This document shows, piece by piece, positions 17,911 to 27,819 of a DNA stretch of 64,000 nucleotides. The notes below the pieces were generated by a model that was not told the DNA's origin, ran no database searches, and worked only from the letters and a program-made list of their open reading frames with translations. Position numbers and translations under genes: made by a program. The DNA comes from Blautia sp. SC05B48 (GTDB taxonomy: Bacteria; Bacillota; Clostridia; Lachnospirales; Lachnospiraceae), in assembly GCF_005848555.1 (NCBI RefSeq), contig NZ_CP040518.1:1053001-1117000 (forward strand), given 5' to 3'. The stretch's first letter is position 1, and the number at the start of each line of letters is the position of its first letter.

Positions 17911-19479
17911 TTATTTGATCTGACCTTCCACTTTTTTCACAACAAGAAGCGGAGTTCCCGGAGATGGTTCCTGATTTTCCTTGAGAGCATTGATCGTCCG
18001 GATCTCCTGTACAGATGTGTGATATTTCCTTGCGATATCCCACAATTCATCTCCCGGTTTTACCATATAAACCAGGATTCCCGGCATGGCCTGGAGTTTT
18101 TTCATATCCAGTGGTTTTTCCTCTACTTTCTCAATAATAAATACCGGTTCTCTGGCAACTGCCAGAAGCTCCAGTCCTACAGTTGCCCGGATCTCGATCT
18201 CATTTCCATCTGCCATGGCTGCGGAAAGCTGCTCCAGCTTTGCTTTTAACTGATAACAGCTGTCCTGTCGGATCCCTCTTGCCTCAACCATATGGGAAAA
18301 CGGTATCATTGCCTCCATGGAATAAAACGGCATATCATCATTTCCAATAATGTACAGGATCTTCAGCATGACCACGCCATCTGCCTGCACACCATTCTCT
18401 ACGATCCTGGTCTTATCGATCTTCACTTTTCCCTGACTGTGACACAGCTGGAGGACTTTTCCCTGAGTCTCCTTTACCTGGATCCTGTCACTGATCCTGC
18501 ATCTGGAAAAATTACGTACCAGAAGCCGTTCCAGTACCTCATTCTTCCCTTCCGGAACGCATTCACGGATCGGTGTATACACATCGGTAATGAGATCATA
18601 TTCCTCTTCCCTGAAAAATTTCATATCCAGCTCCAGCACCACATCCGAAACAAGGATCCGTTCTTCCCCATCGACATCCGGTTTGGCCTCCAGACTCTGA
18701 TGCATCACCGAAGCTTCGATCAGCGGAATCAGTTCCTCCGTGCAGTCCGGACATTCCACTTCCCCGGAAAAAGGCAGCGAATATTCCAGCCATTGCACCG
18801 GGGCTTCTGTATCTTCAGCTCCGTACAGCACAAAAACGGACAGCTCTCCCCTTGCCTTTACCACATTTTCCTCCGGCTTCAGATCCAGTCCCCGTACATC
18901 CATAGTATACCAGATCAGGCTGGCGATATCCGGACGGTTGGAGGCAATGGTATACTCATCCTTGATCCGGAGTGTATCTTTTTTATGTACGGTAAGTCCC
19001 AGAAAACGGACTGTTTTTTTTCTGACGGATACCTCTTCTGCATCCAGCGCCACCGGCAGGCGGATCTGTTCCGTTTCATCCACAGTCGCACAAAAAGTAA
19101 CCAAAGCTTTGATATTGAGCTTTCTGGAATGGATCAGGCGGATCGTAAGATCTTCAATTTCCCACTTCAGACACATTTTATCCCCGTTTATGATGTTCTT
19201 CAGGTTCAAGGTTTCCTCAAATGGAAGTTTTACAGTTAGACTGCTGACGATCCCGCTTTCTTCCCCCACATAAAGGATATCCACCTGCAGATTTCCCGTA
19301 AGAATACCTTTCCCGTCAGTAAGACGGACATCATCCATAATGATCCTGCCCTTATTCTGGATCAGTCTTCCTGCATCCGGTTTTGCATCCGGTACATTAA
19401 AATCCTCATCAAAAGTGATCTGACTTTTTGCCCTGCTTTTTTCCTTTAATATCTGCATGCTTTCTTTTTTTAATTCCAC
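17911..19479 (-). CDS. SPOCS (DUF3794) and LysM domain protein, spore envelope type
   Basis: The 522-residue protein has two or more SPOCS/DUF3794 modules (about 35-150, 165-260 and 290-440), rich in beta strands and typical of clostridial spore-coat proteins. A C-terminal LysM (about 470-516; VYMVKPGDELWDIARKYHTSVQEIRTINAL) should bind cortex or wall glycan. There is no signal peptide, which fits assembly from the mother-cell cytosol. The start is a GTG at 19479 after GAAAGGGG. It lies four bases after the PrcB-like gene, so the two form an operon. Confidence 0.88.
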   Translation of the reverse strand: MELKKESMQILKEKSRAKSQITFDEDFNVPDAKPDAGRLIQNKGRIIMDDVRLTDGKGILTGNLQVDILYVGEESGIVSSLTVKLPFEETLNLKNIINGDKMCLKWEIEDLTIRLIHSRKLNIKALVTFCATVDETEQIRLPVALDAEEVSVRKKTVRFLGLTVHKKDTLRIKDEYTIASNRPDIASLIWYTMDVRGLDLKPEENVVKARGELSVFVLYGAEDTEAPVQWLEYSLPFSGEVECPDCTEELIPLIEASVMHQSLEAKPDVDGEERILVSDVVLELDMKFFREEEYDLITDVYTPIRECVPEGKNEVLERLLVRNFSRCRISDRIQVKETQGKVLQLCHSQGKVKIDKTRIVENGVQADGVVMLKILYIIGNDDMPFYSMEAMIPFSHMVEARGIRQDSCYQLKAKLEQLSAAMADGNEIEIRATVGLELLAVAREPVFIIEKVEEKPLDMKKLQAMPGILVYMVKPGDELWDIARKYHTSVQEIRTINALKENQEPSPGTPLLVVKKVEGQIK

Positions 19480-19482
19480 AGT

Positions 19483-19938
19483 CTATTCCCCTTTCTCCGA
19501 CTCTTTGTTCACCGGACTGCTGCTTTCCCGGAACGTTACCGGCTTTTCCTGTTTCCGGGTTTTTATCACAATGCAGGGATAAGACGGAACTCCTGCCTCC
19601 TTAAGATCCTTCGGTCCAAGAAGTTTTGTAACAAAAAATATCCCATTCGAGGATTCTCCAAGCTCCTCTACCTGGATGCTGTATCCGCCACTCATCTGCC
19701 GTCCGTACCCTTTGGCCAGGTAAAGATCATCTCCGGTTTCATAACTCAGCTGAAATTCCTTTTCCTTTTTTTCTTCCATAAGCCTGGAAAGCTCCTCCGG
19801 GATATCCCGGCGTTCCACAATGGTGTAATCTACCGGTTTTCGTTCTTCTTCCTCCACCCGGACAAAGCGACACCCGGAAAGCAGCAGCGCCAGCACGGCA
19901 GCTGTCAGCACGATCCGCAGAAATACTGCTTTTTTCAT
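19483..19938 (-). CDS. PrcB-like lipoprotein
   Basis: The 151-residue protein starts at 19938 after AGGTGG. A signal peptide ends in LLSGC (lipobox near residue 23). The C-terminal half (GYGRQMSGGYSIQVEELGE, FFVTKLLGP, PSYPCIVIKT) has the pattern of the PrcB C-terminal domain, named after a protease-complex subunit. No protease gene is adjacent. It is translated just ahead of the SPOCS/LysM protein, so a role in the spore envelope is possible but inferred from position. Confidence 0.75.
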   Translation of the reverse strand: MKKAVFLRIVLTAAVLALLLSGCRFVRVEEEERKPVDYTIVERRDIPEELSRLMEEKKEKEFQLSYETGDDLYLAKGYGRQMSGGYSIQVEELGESSNGIFFVTKLLGPKDLKEAGVPSYPCIVIKTRKQEKPVTFRESSSPVNKESEKGE

Positions 19939-19994
19939 AATATAAGCCACCTGCATTATTCAGTATTTATTCTATGTGAGCAGGGAAAGATTTA

Positions 19995-20023
19995 TTGCAA
20001 CTATCGGATTTTCTTCGTATAAT
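19995..20023 (+). promoter_or_regulatory. Promoter of plsC
   Basis: TTGCAA (19995-20000) and TATAAT (20018-20023) are exactly 17 bases apart, about 60 bases before the plsC start. Confidence 0.8.
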
Positions 20024-20085
20024 ATAAAAATACCATCTTGCTGCGGAACACTCCGCAAGTATCTATAACAGAAAGGACAAAAGAC

Positions 20086-20826
20086 ATGATTCGATTCATA
20101 CTTGTCTGTATCGTGGTGATCGCCTATCTGGTGCTGACCATTCCGGTTCTCCTTGTAGAATGGATCATCGGGAAATTTTCTCCCATGACTAAGGATATCA
20201 GCTCTCTGCGCATGGTACAGGCCATATTCAAATTCATCCTGTGGATCACAGGCGCCAAAGTCACCGTCATCGGCGAAGAAAACGTTCCAAAGGATCAGGC
20301 TGTTCTCTATGTAGCAAACCACCGGAGCTATTTCGACATCCTGCTCACCTACAGCCGCTGTCCGATCCGCACCGGCTATGTTGCCAAGAAGGAAATGGAG
20401 CATTATCCGCTGCTCTCCAACTGGATGCGCAATCTCTACTGTCTCTTTCTCGACAGAGAGGATATCAAGCAGGGTCTGAAAACGATCCTTCAGGCCGCAG
20501 ACTATGTAAAATCCGGCATTTCCGTATGTATCTTCCCGGAAGGAACCAGAAATAAGAATGCTGATGAAACAGAAATGCTGCCTTTCCATGACGGCAGCTT
20601 CAAGATCGCGACCAGAGCCAAAAGTCCGATCATTCCTATTGCGATCAGCAACTCTGCCAACATCTGGGAGGCCAATTTCCCGAAGATGACACCTACACAC
20701 GTAGTGATCGAATATGGCAAGCCTATTATTCCTTCAGAGCTTGACCGGGATACTCAGCGCCGCTTAGGTTCCTATACACAGGATATCATCAAAGAAATGC
20801 TGATCAAAAATAAAGAACTGGTATGA
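20086..20826 (+). CDS. plsC: 1-acyl-sn-glycerol-3-phosphate acyltransferase
   Basis: This membrane enzyme acylates lysophosphatidic acid to phosphatidic acid in phospholipid synthesis. The 246-residue protein has an N-terminal hydrophobic segment (about 2-20), the catalytic NHRSYFD (H-x4-D) near 80-86, FPEGTRNK near 150 and a conserved VIEYGKPI. The start at 20086 follows GAAAGGA; the frame is open further upstream but no better start exists. It is a single-gene unit with its own promoter and a terminator shared with pflA. Confidence 0.93.
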   Translation: MIRFILVCIVVIAYLVLTIPVLLVEWIIGKFSPMTKDISSLRMVQAIFKFILWITGAKVTVIGEENVPKDQAVLYVANHRSYFDILLTYSRCPIRTGYVAKKEMEHYPLLSNWMRNLYCLFLDREDIKQGLKTILQAADYVKSGISVCIFPEGTRNKNADETEMLPFHDGSFKIATRAKSPIIPIAISNSANIWEANFPKMTPTHVVIEYGKPIIPSELDRDTQRRLGSYTQDIIKEMLIKNKELV

Positions 20827-20830
20827 ACAT

Positions 20831-20880
20831 CAAAAAAACCATATCTATGTCTGTTTTTCGACATAAGATATGGTTTTTTA
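20831..20880. terminator. Bidirectional terminator between plsC and pflA
   Basis: A long stem AAAAAACCATATCTATGTC / GACATAAGATATGGTTTTTT (about 20832-20879) has an A-run on one side and a T-run on the other. It serves both convergent genes. Confidence 0.93.
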
Positions 20881-21630
20881 TTACTGTGTACCTGCTCCCA
20901 GGATTTTTTCCGCATTTTCGATCCGTTCTTTCGTTGGCGGATTGATTCCTTTCAGCGGATAATCAATATGCAGATTTTCCCATTTAAAGGTTCCGAGTGT
21001 GTGATATGGAAGAACCTCCACTCTCTCAACTGTCTTCAGTGTTGCAATAAAGTCAGCCAGTCGGTGGAGATAGTCATCCCGGTCATTGCGTTCCGGAACC
21101 AGTACGTGACGGATCCACATGGATACGCCCATATCGGAAAGCTTCCGGGCCATGGCAAGGATATTTTTATTGGTACATCCTGTGAGGATCTTATGCTGTT
21201 CCTCATCAATGTGCTTGATATCCAGCATGACAAGATCTGTGTATTTCATCAGCTCTTCCCATTTTTCATACCACGCCCCCTCTTCTGTGTAAGGGTTGCC
21301 GCTGGTATCAAGTGTTGTGTGGATCCCAAGTTTTTTTGCTTTTCTGAACAGTTCAGTGAGAAAATCGATCTGTAACAGTGGCTCGCCTCCACTCACAGTA
21401 ATACCGCCCTTACTTCCCCAGTAAGAGCGGTATCGACAGGCTTTTTCAAGCAGCTCATCTGCTGTGTACTCCGTTCCTGTTTTCATTTGCCAGGTGTCCG
21501 GATTGTGGCAGAACTGACAGCGCATGGCGCAGCCGCTCAAAAAGATCACATACCGGACTCCTGGTCCGTCAACAGAGCCGAAGCTCTCCAGTGAGTGGAC
21601 GTAGCCAGTGACTTTTTTCTGGTCGTCCAT
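20881..21630 (-). CDS. pflA: Pyruvate formate-lyase activating enzyme
   Basis: This radical SAM enzyme installs the glycyl radical on PflB. The 249-residue protein has the cluster motif CAMRCQFC (C-x3-C-x2-C, near 30-37), GGEPLLQ near 80 and the typical C-terminal ERVEVLPYHTLG. It is the usual partner of the pflB gene immediately upstream, eight bases away, and shares its transcript. Confidence 0.96.
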   Translation of the reverse strand: MDDQKKVTGYVHSLESFGSVDGPGVRYVIFLSGCAMRCQFCHNPDTWQMKTGTEYTADELLEKACRYRSYWGSKGGITVSGGEPLLQIDFLTELFRKAKKLGIHTTLDTSGNPYTEEGAWYEKWEELMKYTDLVMLDIKHIDEEQHKILTGCTNKNILAMARKLSDMGVSMWIRHVLVPERNDRDDYLHRLADFIATLKTVERVEVLPYHTLGTFKWENLHIDYPLKGINPPTKERIENAEKILGAGTQ

Positions 21631-21638
21631 ATTTTTTA

Positions 21639-23912
21639 TTACATCCTTTCGTGGCAGGTTCTTGCGATAACGTCAAGCTGCTGCTCTCTTGTAAGGTCGA
21701 TGAACTTAACAGCGTATCCGGAAACACGGATCGTGAAGTTTGCATACTCCTCTTTTTCCGGATGCTCCATAGCATCGATAAGTTTCTCTTTACCGAATAC
21801 GTTTACATTGAGGTGATGTGCACCACGGTCAAAGTATCCGTCAAGTACATTTACAAGGTTCTCTGTACGCTCTTCCTCAGAATGACCAAGGGCATCCGGG
21901 TTGATAGTCTGAGTATTGGAGATTCCGTCAAGGGCATCCTCATAGTCAAGCTTTGCAACAGAGTTCAGGGAAGCAAGAAGTCCGTTCTGCTCTGCGCCGT
22001 AAGACGGGTTTGCTCCCGGTGCCAGAGGCTCGCCGGCTTTTCTTCCGTCCGGAAGAGATCCTGTAGCTTTACCATAAACAACGTTGGATGTGATGGTAAG
22101 GATGGATGTGGTTGGCTTTGAATCACGATAGGTATGGATGTGTTTCAGCTTCTCAAGGAATGTGGAAAGCAGAGTTGTTGCGATCTCGTCTGCTCTGTCA
22201 TCATCGTTACCATAACGTGGGAAGTCACCCTCAACCTGGAAGTCTGTTGTGATTCCGTCCTCGTCACGGATCGCTTTTACTTTTGCATATTTGATAGCGG
22301 AAAGGGAATCTACTACGTGTGAGAATCCGGCGATACCTGTTGCAAAGGAACGGTCAACCTTTGTATCGATAAGTGCCATCTCAGCTGCCTCATAGTAGTA
22401 TTTATCATGCATGTAGTGGATCATGTTCAGTGTTCCAACATACAGATGTGCAAGCCAGTCCATCATCTGATCATATTTTGCGATTACTTCGTCATAGTCA
22501 AGGTACTCGGAAGTGATCGGCTGGTACTGCGGTCCTACCTGCTGCTTTGTCTTCTCATCAACACCACCGTTGATCGCGTAAAGAAGGCATTTTGCAAGGT
22601 TAGCACGAGCACCGAAGAACTGCATCTCTTTACCGGTCTCTGTAGCAGATACACAGCAGCAGATGCTGTAGTCATCGCCCCATACCGGACGCATAACATC
22701 ATCGTTCTCATACTGGATGGAACTTGTTGTAACAGAGATGTCTGCCGCATATTTCTTGAAGTTCTCAGGCAGTCTTGAAGAGTAGAGAACTGTAAGGTTC
22801 GGCTCTGGAGCCGGTCCCATATCCTCAAGTGTATGAAGGAAACGATAATCGTTCTTTGTTACCATAGAACGTCCATCCTGTCCCATACCTGCTACTTCCA
22901 GAGTTGCCCATACCGGGTCACCGGAGAAGAGCTGGTTGTAAGACGGGATACGAGCGAATTTAACCATACGGAATTTCATTACGATATGGTCAACAAGCTC
23001 CTGTGCCTCTTTCTCTGTAAGAGTTCCGTTCTCAAGGTCTCTCTCAATATAGATATCAAGGAATGTGGAGATACGTCCGACACTCATTGCAGCTCCGTTC
23101 TGAGTCTTGATTGCTGCAAGATATCCGAAGTACAGCCACTGGAATGCTTCCTTTGCATTCTTAGCTGGCTGGGAAATATCAAAGCCATAGATCTGAGCCA
23201 TTTCTTTCATCTTCTTCAGAGCACGGATCTGATCAGCGATCTCCTCACGAAGCTGGAAGTCATAACGTCTCATACCCTGACGGTCGCATGCTGCGAAGTC
23301 TTTCTCTTTGCCTGCAATCAGGTAATCAATTCCGTAAAGAGCAACTCGTCTGTAATCACCTACGATACGTCCACGTCCGTAAGTATCCGGAAGTCCTGTA
23401 AGGATCTTGTTGTGACGTGCTCTCTTCATCTCCGGTGTGTAGATATCGAATACACCCTGATTGTGTGTTTTGAACTCATAGTTGTTAAAAACATCTTTGA
23501 TCTTGTCGCTTACGTGATATCCGTAAGTCTCGCATGCCTGCTCTGCCATTTTGATTCCGCCGTATGGCATGAAAGCACGTTTCAGAGGTTTGTCTGTCTG
23601 AAGACCTACAACCTGCTCCAGATCTTTGAGCTCCGCATCGATATATCCAGGACCGTATGCTGTAATTCCTGTTACTACCTCTGTCTCCATATCAAGAACG
23701 CCGCCTTTAGCACGCTCTTCTTTCTGAAGCTCCTGAAGTTTGCCCCAGAGTTTGTCTGTTGCCTCTGTTGGCTCTTCCAGGAAGGAAGCATCTCCGTCGT
23801 ATGGTGTATAGTTCATGCTGATGAAATTACGAACATCGATCTTCTCTTTCCAACGGTCACCCTTAAAACCATTCCACTGTTCAAAATCAACTTTTGCCAA
23901 TTTGTTACACAT
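21639..23912 (-). CDS. pflB: Formate C-acetyltransferase (pyruvate formate-lyase)
   Basis: This glycyl radical enzyme splits pyruvate and CoA to acetyl-CoA and formate in anaerobic fermentation. The ~757-residue protein has the adjacent catalytic cysteines ([10 protein letters not shown]) in the middle and the glycyl loop [11 protein letters not shown] about 30 residues from the C-terminus. The start is not certain: ATG 23912 lies directly next to AGGAAAGG, a GTG exists at 23942, and a TTG twelve bases further on is better spaced. Codon use is highly biased, fitting strong expression. pflA follows. Confidence 0.95.
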   Translation of the reverse strand: MCNKLAKVDFEQWNGFKGDRWKEKIDVRNFISMNYTPYDGDASFLEEPTEATDKLWGKLQELQKEERAKGGVLDMETEVVTGITAYGPGYIDAELKDLEQVVGLQTDKPLKRAFMPYGGIKMAEQACETYGYHVSDKIKDVFNNYEFKTHNQGVFDIYTPEMKRARHNKILTGLPDTYGRGRIVGDYRRVALYGIDYLIAGKEKDFAACDRQGMRRYDFQLREEIADQIRALKKMKEMAQIYGFDISQPAKNAKEAFQWLYFGYLAAIKTQNGAAMSVGRISTFLDIYIERDLENGTLTEKEAQELVDHIVMKFRMVKFARIPSYNQLFSGDPVWATLEVAGMGQDGRSMVTKNDYRFLHTLEDMGPAPEPNLTVLYSSRLPENFKKYAADISVTTSSIQYENDDVMRPVWGDDYSICCCVSATETGKEMQFFGARANLAKCLLYAINGGVDEKTKQQVGPQYQPITSEYLDYDEVIAKYDQMMDWLAHLYVGTLNMIHYMHDKYYYEAAEMALIDTKVDRSFATGIAGFSHVVDSLSAIKYAKVKAIRDEDGITTDFQVEGDFPRYGNDDDRADEIATTLLSTFLEKLKHIHTYRDSKPTTSILTITSNVVYGKATGSLPDGRKAGEPLAPGANPSYGAEQNGLLASLNSVAKLDYEDALDGISNTQTINPDALGHSEEERTENLVNVLDGYFDRGAHHLNVNVFGKEKLIDAMEHPEKEEYANFTIRVSGYAVKFIDLTREQQLDVIARTCHERM

Positions 23913-23986
23913 CCTTTCCTGTTGTCTCAATATTTCGTTCACTGTCCGCGCAGTTAGTAATATATAACATTTCTCATGACGACCAT

Positions 23987-24015
23987 AAGATAACAGATTC
24001 AGATTTCAAAGTCAA
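23987..24015 (-). promoter_or_regulatory. Promoter of pflB-pflA
   Basis: On the minus strand TTGACT (24010-24015) and TATCTT (23987-23992) are 17 bases apart. A second possible pair (TTGTCA-N18-TATTAT) lies about 40 bases further upstream, and a near-palindrome GTACaATATcTGGTAC sits near 24085. Confidence 0.6.
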
Positions 24016-24150
24016 CAGATTGGATGTATGTTCTTTATAATATACAAGGGAATGTACTATTGACAAAATTAATGAGAAAATTGTACCAGATATTGTACAC
24101 TGTCGGGCGTCTGACGTACGCTCCTGCGCGGAGGGCGTTTTTCTTTTTAG

Positions 24151-24239
24151 GGGACACTTGGGCAGTGGGCGTTTCCCTTTCAGGGGGACACTTGAGCAGT
24201 GGGCGTTTCCCTTTCAGGGGGACACTTGAGCAGTGGGCA
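24151..24239 (+). repeat. 34-bp tandem repeat, 2.6 copies
   Basis: Units start at 24151, 24185 and 24219, each beginning GGGACACTTG(g/a)GCAGTGGGC and followed by GTTTCCCTTTCAGG in the first two copies. The first two differ at one base in the aligned part. Confidence 0.9.
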
Positions 24240-24246
24240 GGTTTGC

Positions 24247-24645
24247 GAGGGGGAAAGGCGCTCGGAGTTACGAAGCCCGCTTTTCCCCCTCGCGCTCCCC
24301 CTTTCCGGGCACGTCGCTGTTCTGCGTTGTGGTATGTTACAATGTATTGGCAAATGCCTGTATGCTGCTGTATTGGCCATGTACAGCTGTGCCGATGGAT
24401 GTGTGGAAACGTAACACCAAACTCCTCCTATTTGCCATATCCCAGGGAACAGGCCCGCTGAGCGGGCCGCTTTCCCGTCCGGCGGAACAAAAAAATCGGC
24501 TCAGCCTGACACCACCGATACAGCAGCATACAGGACTAAGCCGATAAATTAACACGCTCCAAGGCGTAGCACAACGGCGTGCCCGGAGGGGTGGGGTGTG
24601 GGGAGGGGAAACGGGCTTCGCAACTCCGAGTGCCTCCCCTCCCCA
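24247..24645. repeat. Two ~155-bp related blocks in inverted orientation
   Basis: Block 24247-24400 and the reverse complement of 24490-24645 align along their full length at roughly 70 percent. Shared landmarks in order are CTCGGAGTT-CGAAGCCCG, CCGGGCACG, and CCTGTATGCTGCTGTAT. The centre carries a smaller hairpin, GGCCCGCTGAGCGGGCC, near 24452-24468. Confidence 0.85.
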
Positions 24646-24690
24646 CGAATTTCCCCGCTTTTTCAAAGCAGAACTTTTTTCATAAAAAAC

Positions 24691-25413
24691 CTACAATACT
24701 TTGGAAAGAAACTCCTTCGTCCTTTCCTCCCGAGGATTACTAAAAAGTTCTTTCGGATTTCTATCCTCAAGAATCACCCCATCATCCATAAAGAGCACTC
24801 TGTCGCTGACCTCCCTTGCAAATCCCATCTCGTGGGTAACCACCAGCATGGTCATGCCTTCTTTTGCAAGCTCTTTCATAACCTCAAGAACCTCTCCGAC
24901 CATCTCAGGATCAAGAGCTGACGTTGGTTCGTCGAACAGAAGCACCTGGGGATTCATAGCCAGTGCTCTGGCGATAGCGACCCTCTGCTTCTGTCCGCCA
25001 GAAAGCTTTCCGGGATAAACATCGGCTTTTTCTTCAAGCCCGACTCTTTTCAAAAGATCTCTTGCCTTCTGGTCAGCCTCTGTCGCATTCCATTTGCCAA
25101 GACGTACCGGCGCAAGAGTGATATTTTTTAATACTGTCATATTGGGGAACAGATTAAAATGCTGAAAAACCATTCCCACATTTTCCCTGAATTTATCTAC
25201 ATTCAGCTTCGGATCCAGGAGCTGCTGTCCGTTTACAGTGATCTCGCCTTCCTCCGGTTTTTCCAGAAGATTCAGGCAGCGCAGAAAAGTAGATTTTCCG
25301 GAGCCGGACGGACCGATGATGCAGATACACTCACCCTTGTTTACATGAGTTGTGATTCCCTTTAATACGTGTACATCCCCGAAGGATTTTTTCAGATTTT
25401 TAACATCAATCAC
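24691..25413 (-). CDS. Polar amino acid ABC transporter ATPase (GlnQ type)
   Basis: This is the ATPase of the import system whose binding protein and permease are fused in the next gene. The 240-residue protein has Walker [10 protein letters not shown], signature LSGGQKQR, Walker B VLLFDEP and the H-loop VVTHEMGFA. It overlaps the upstream gene by eight bases. Its place in the operon with the fructoselysine kinase and deglycase suggests that it energises uptake of an Amadori compound rather than a free amino acid. Confidence 0.93.
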   Translation of the reverse strand: MIDVKNLKKSFGDVHVLKGITTHVNKGECICIIGPSGSGKSTFLRCLNLLEKPEEGEITVNGQQLLDPKLNVDKFRENVGMVFQHFNLFPNMTVLKNITLAPVRLGKWNATEADQKARDLLKRVGLEEKADVYPGKLSGGQKQRVAIARALAMNPQVLLFDEPTSALDPEMVGEVLEVMKELAKEGMTMLVVTHEMGFAREVSDRVLFMDDGVILEDRNPKELFSNPREERTKEFLSKVL

Positions 25414-26908
25414 TTTCTCTCAGTCTCCTTTCAAATCTCTTCAGCAGAAGGCTCAGGCACTTCACGATCAGATAGTACATGATACCTGCAACGATCAGCG
25501 GTATGAACATCTGATAAGTACGGGAAGAAACATAGCTTGCCGCCTTTGTCAGATCCATGATACCCACATAGCCCAAAATAGAAGTCTCCTTGATCAGCTG
25601 GATAAACTCATTACCCATTGCCGGAAGGATAGTTTTTACAGCCTGCGGAATGATAATAAAACGCATGGTATCTTTGTACCCAAGTCCCAGAGAACGTCCT
25701 GCCTCACTCTGACCTTTGTCTACAGCCAAAATACCTCCGCGGATAACCTCAGAAACATACGCACCGCTGTTGATACCGAAGCTGACCACTGCTGCCACAT
25801 ATCCAAGTCTGCTGTGGAACACAGCAAAATAAATGATCATCAGCTGAAGAACTGACGGTGTTCCGCGGATCACATCAACATAAATATCTGCTATCGTAGA
25901 AAGAATGGTTCTTCTGCCTTTTTTCGCAGCTCCGAGACGTACCAGCGCCACCACAAGACCGATCAGGATACCTACGATCACAGACAAAAGAGAAACGATC
26001 AGTGTAATTCCAAGACCGTTAATATAAAACTTCCAGCGGTTATCCTGAAGGAAAATAAAGCTTAAAAGTCCCAGAAAACCATCTGTTGCTGCTACATCTG
26101 TCACATCCTCACTGTTTTCAAGTGTGTCCACAAAATACTTCTGATAAAGATCATCATATTTTCCTGATTTTTTAACTTTTGCAAGCCCGTCATTGATGAT
26201 CTGGACAAGCTCTGTGTTTCCTTTTTCAATACAGAAAACCGTGTCCTCTGCTGTGCTTGGCACAGACTCATACTGCAGATCTGAATTCTGTTTACAGTAG
26301 ATCTCAGCCATGATATTGTCGATCAGAACTGCATCTGCTCCACCGTTTTTCAGCTCCATGACTGCACTGGAAGCGTTTTTAAATCTTTTTACTTTGGCAT
26401 CCTTAACTTCACCGTAATCAGTAGTCTCGCCGGATGCGATCATATCACTCTGTGCACCCTCCAGAACTGCAACTGTTTTTCCGGACATCTCCTCAAAATC
26501 CTTGATCGGATTATCCTTACGGCTGATGATGCACTGTGTACCGGTGTAGTAAACATCGGAAAAATCAACGCTTTTTTTACGATCCTCAGTAGGTCCGATT
26601 CCGGCAGCGATCACCTGCACATCTCCGGCCTCCATGGAACCCATCAGGGAATCGAAAGGCATATCCTTCCATACCAGCTTTACATTTTCTTCCTTGGCTA
26701 TCGCCTCCAGAAGATCGTAATCAAAACCTGTAATATTTCCATCATCGTCCAGGTATTCAAACGGTGAATACTCTGCATTCGTTCCTATGATGATGGTCTG
26801 CTGTTCTGCCGCTTTTACTGCCACTGCACTGCTGAAATACACCGGCAGAGCCATGATCATGCACAGTACAAAACAGATAAGAGCTCTGCTTTTTCCATTG
26901 CGTCCCAT
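25406..26908 (-). CDS. Fused ABC substrate-binding protein and permease
   Basis: The 500-residue protein has a signal segment (about 10-32), a periplasmic-type amino acid binding domain at about 38-270 ([45 protein letters not shown]) and a permease domain at about 285-495 with the coupling loop [22 protein letters not shown]. Such SBP-permease fusions occur in Firmicute glutamine-type importers and tether the binding protein to the channel. It lies 15 bases from frlD and overlaps the ATPase gene. The likely cargo is fructoselysine or a related glycated amino acid, inferred from the operon. Confidence 0.92.
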   Translation of the reverse strand: MGRNGKSRALICFVLCMIMALPVYFSSAVAVKAAEQQTIIIGTNAEYSPFEYLDDDGNITGFDYDLLEAIAKEENVKLVWKDMPFDSLMGSMEAGDVQVIAAGIGPTEDRKKSVDFSDVYYTGTQCIISRKDNPIKDFEEMSGKTVAVLEGAQSDMIASGETTDYGEVKDAKVKRFKNASSAVMELKNGGADAVLIDNIMAEIYCKQNSDLQYESVPSTAEDTVFCIEKGNTELVQIINDGLAKVKKSGKYDDLYQKYFVDTLENSEDVTDVAATDGFLGLLSFIFLQDNRWKFYINGLGITLIVSLLSVIVGILIGLVVALVRLGAAKKGRRTILSTIADIYVDVIRGTPSVLQLMIIYFAVFHSRLGYVAAVVSFGINSGAYVSEVIRGGILAVDKGQSEAGRSLGLGYKDTMRFIIIPQAVKTILPAMGNEFIQLIKETSILGYVGIMDLTKAASYVSSRTYQMFIPLIVAGIMYYLIVKCLSLLLKRFERRLRESD

Positions 26909-26923
26909 TATTTTCCCCTCCTG

Positions 26924-27781
26924 CTATTCATATTTTTTTCCGTAGCCAAAAGCACCTTCCATACCACAGATGCCTGCTGCAAAAGCTGCTGCCTCTTCAA
27001 GACTTTCACAGATCGCGGTTTCCTTATCCATACCAGCTTTAGTTCTTCCAATAAAGCCAGTAAGGAAAGACGCGATCAGGGAATCTCCTGCACCGAGAGT
27101 ATCCTTCACTTTCTCAAGCGGAGCTGCTTCCTGGGCAAAAAATTTCTCCCCATCATAGAGAATACAGCCTTTCGCACCTCTGGAAGCCATGGCAAGTTCC
27201 GGTCCCATGGAGGTGAGCTTTTTCAGATGTTCTTCTGCCTCCTCATCGGTTCCATCAAAAGAGCAAAAAGCATATGTAACATACGGTGCCGTTTTTTCAT
27301 AATATTCTTCTGTGGAATCATCGGAAAAATCGAAGGAGACCGGGATTCCGGCTTCTTTGATCTTGTGGAGCTCACTCTCTGTAAAAGAGTAATTTCCACT
27401 GTGTACCACATCGAAGCCTTTCATATATTCCAGATCAAAACGATCAAGGATATACGGTGTTTTTCCACGGATACCACCATCATTAAAATCCAGGAACTCA
27501 CGGTCTCCGTCTTTTAATGTGATCCTGGAATAACCGTTTTCACCGTGAAGCTGTTTACATTTCACAGTTTCCACGCCGATTCTTTCCAGTGTATCCATGA
27601 TCAGATCTGCTCTGTCGTCATCTCCGAAATATCCCATATACGCTGTTTTTTCACATCCGGCCATTTTACCGTAGACACTGACATTTACACAGTTGCCGCC
27701 TGGATACATGGTTTTTAGGTGATCATAGATATCCACAACATTGTCTCCGAACCCAAGGAGTTTTGTACTGTATCTGCTCAT
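26924..27781 (-). CDS. frlD: PfkB-family fructoselysine 6-kinase
   Basis: This enzyme phosphorylates imported fructoselysine (or a similar Amadori product) at C6. The 285-residue protein has the ribokinase-fold N-terminus (GFGDNVVDIY, YPGGNCVNVSVY) and the catalytic DTLGAGDSLIASFL near 225-238. The start at 27781 follows AAAGGGG; an upstream start at 27808 lacks a site. The neighbouring SIS deglycase makes the frl assignment more likely than a generic sugar kinase. Confidence 0.87.
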   Translation of the reverse strand: MSRYSTKLLGFGDNVVDIYDHLKTMYPGGNCVNVSVYGKMAGCEKTAYMGYFGDDDRADLIMDTLERIGVETVKCKQLHGENGYSRITLKDGDREFLDFNDGGIRGKTPYILDRFDLEYMKGFDVVHSGNYSFTESELHKIKEAGIPVSFDFSDDSTEEYYEKTAPYVTYAFCSFDGTDEEAEEHLKKLTSMGPELAMASRGAKGCILYDGEKFFAQEAAPLEKVKDTLGAGDSLIASFLTGFIGRTKAGMDKETAICESLEEAAAFAAGICGMEGAFGYGKKYE

Positions 27782-27819
27782 TTTTCCCCTTTCTCTGTGC
27801 ACAGGCACAGGCAGCGTTT

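Larger units (their letters stand above)
24016..24690. other. Gene-free stretch filled with tandem and inverted repeats
   Basis: No real gene is visible between pflB and the ABC ATPase. The stretch contains a 34-bp tandem repeat (24151-24239) and a pair of related ~155-bp blocks in opposite orientation (24247-24400 and 24490-24645). Open frames here on both strands encode Pro/Arg/Cys-rich peptides that resemble each other only because the DNA is repeated. Confidence 0.75.

Noticed and set aside
22833..23957. 374-residue plus-strand frame
   Set aside because: Antisense to pflB; Cys/Leu-rich translation typical of the complement of a codon-biased gene.
24024..24666. Several open frames on both strands in the repeat-rich spacer
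   Set aside because: Their similar Pro/Arg/Cys-rich peptides arise from the inverted DNA repeat; none has a ribosome site or known domain.
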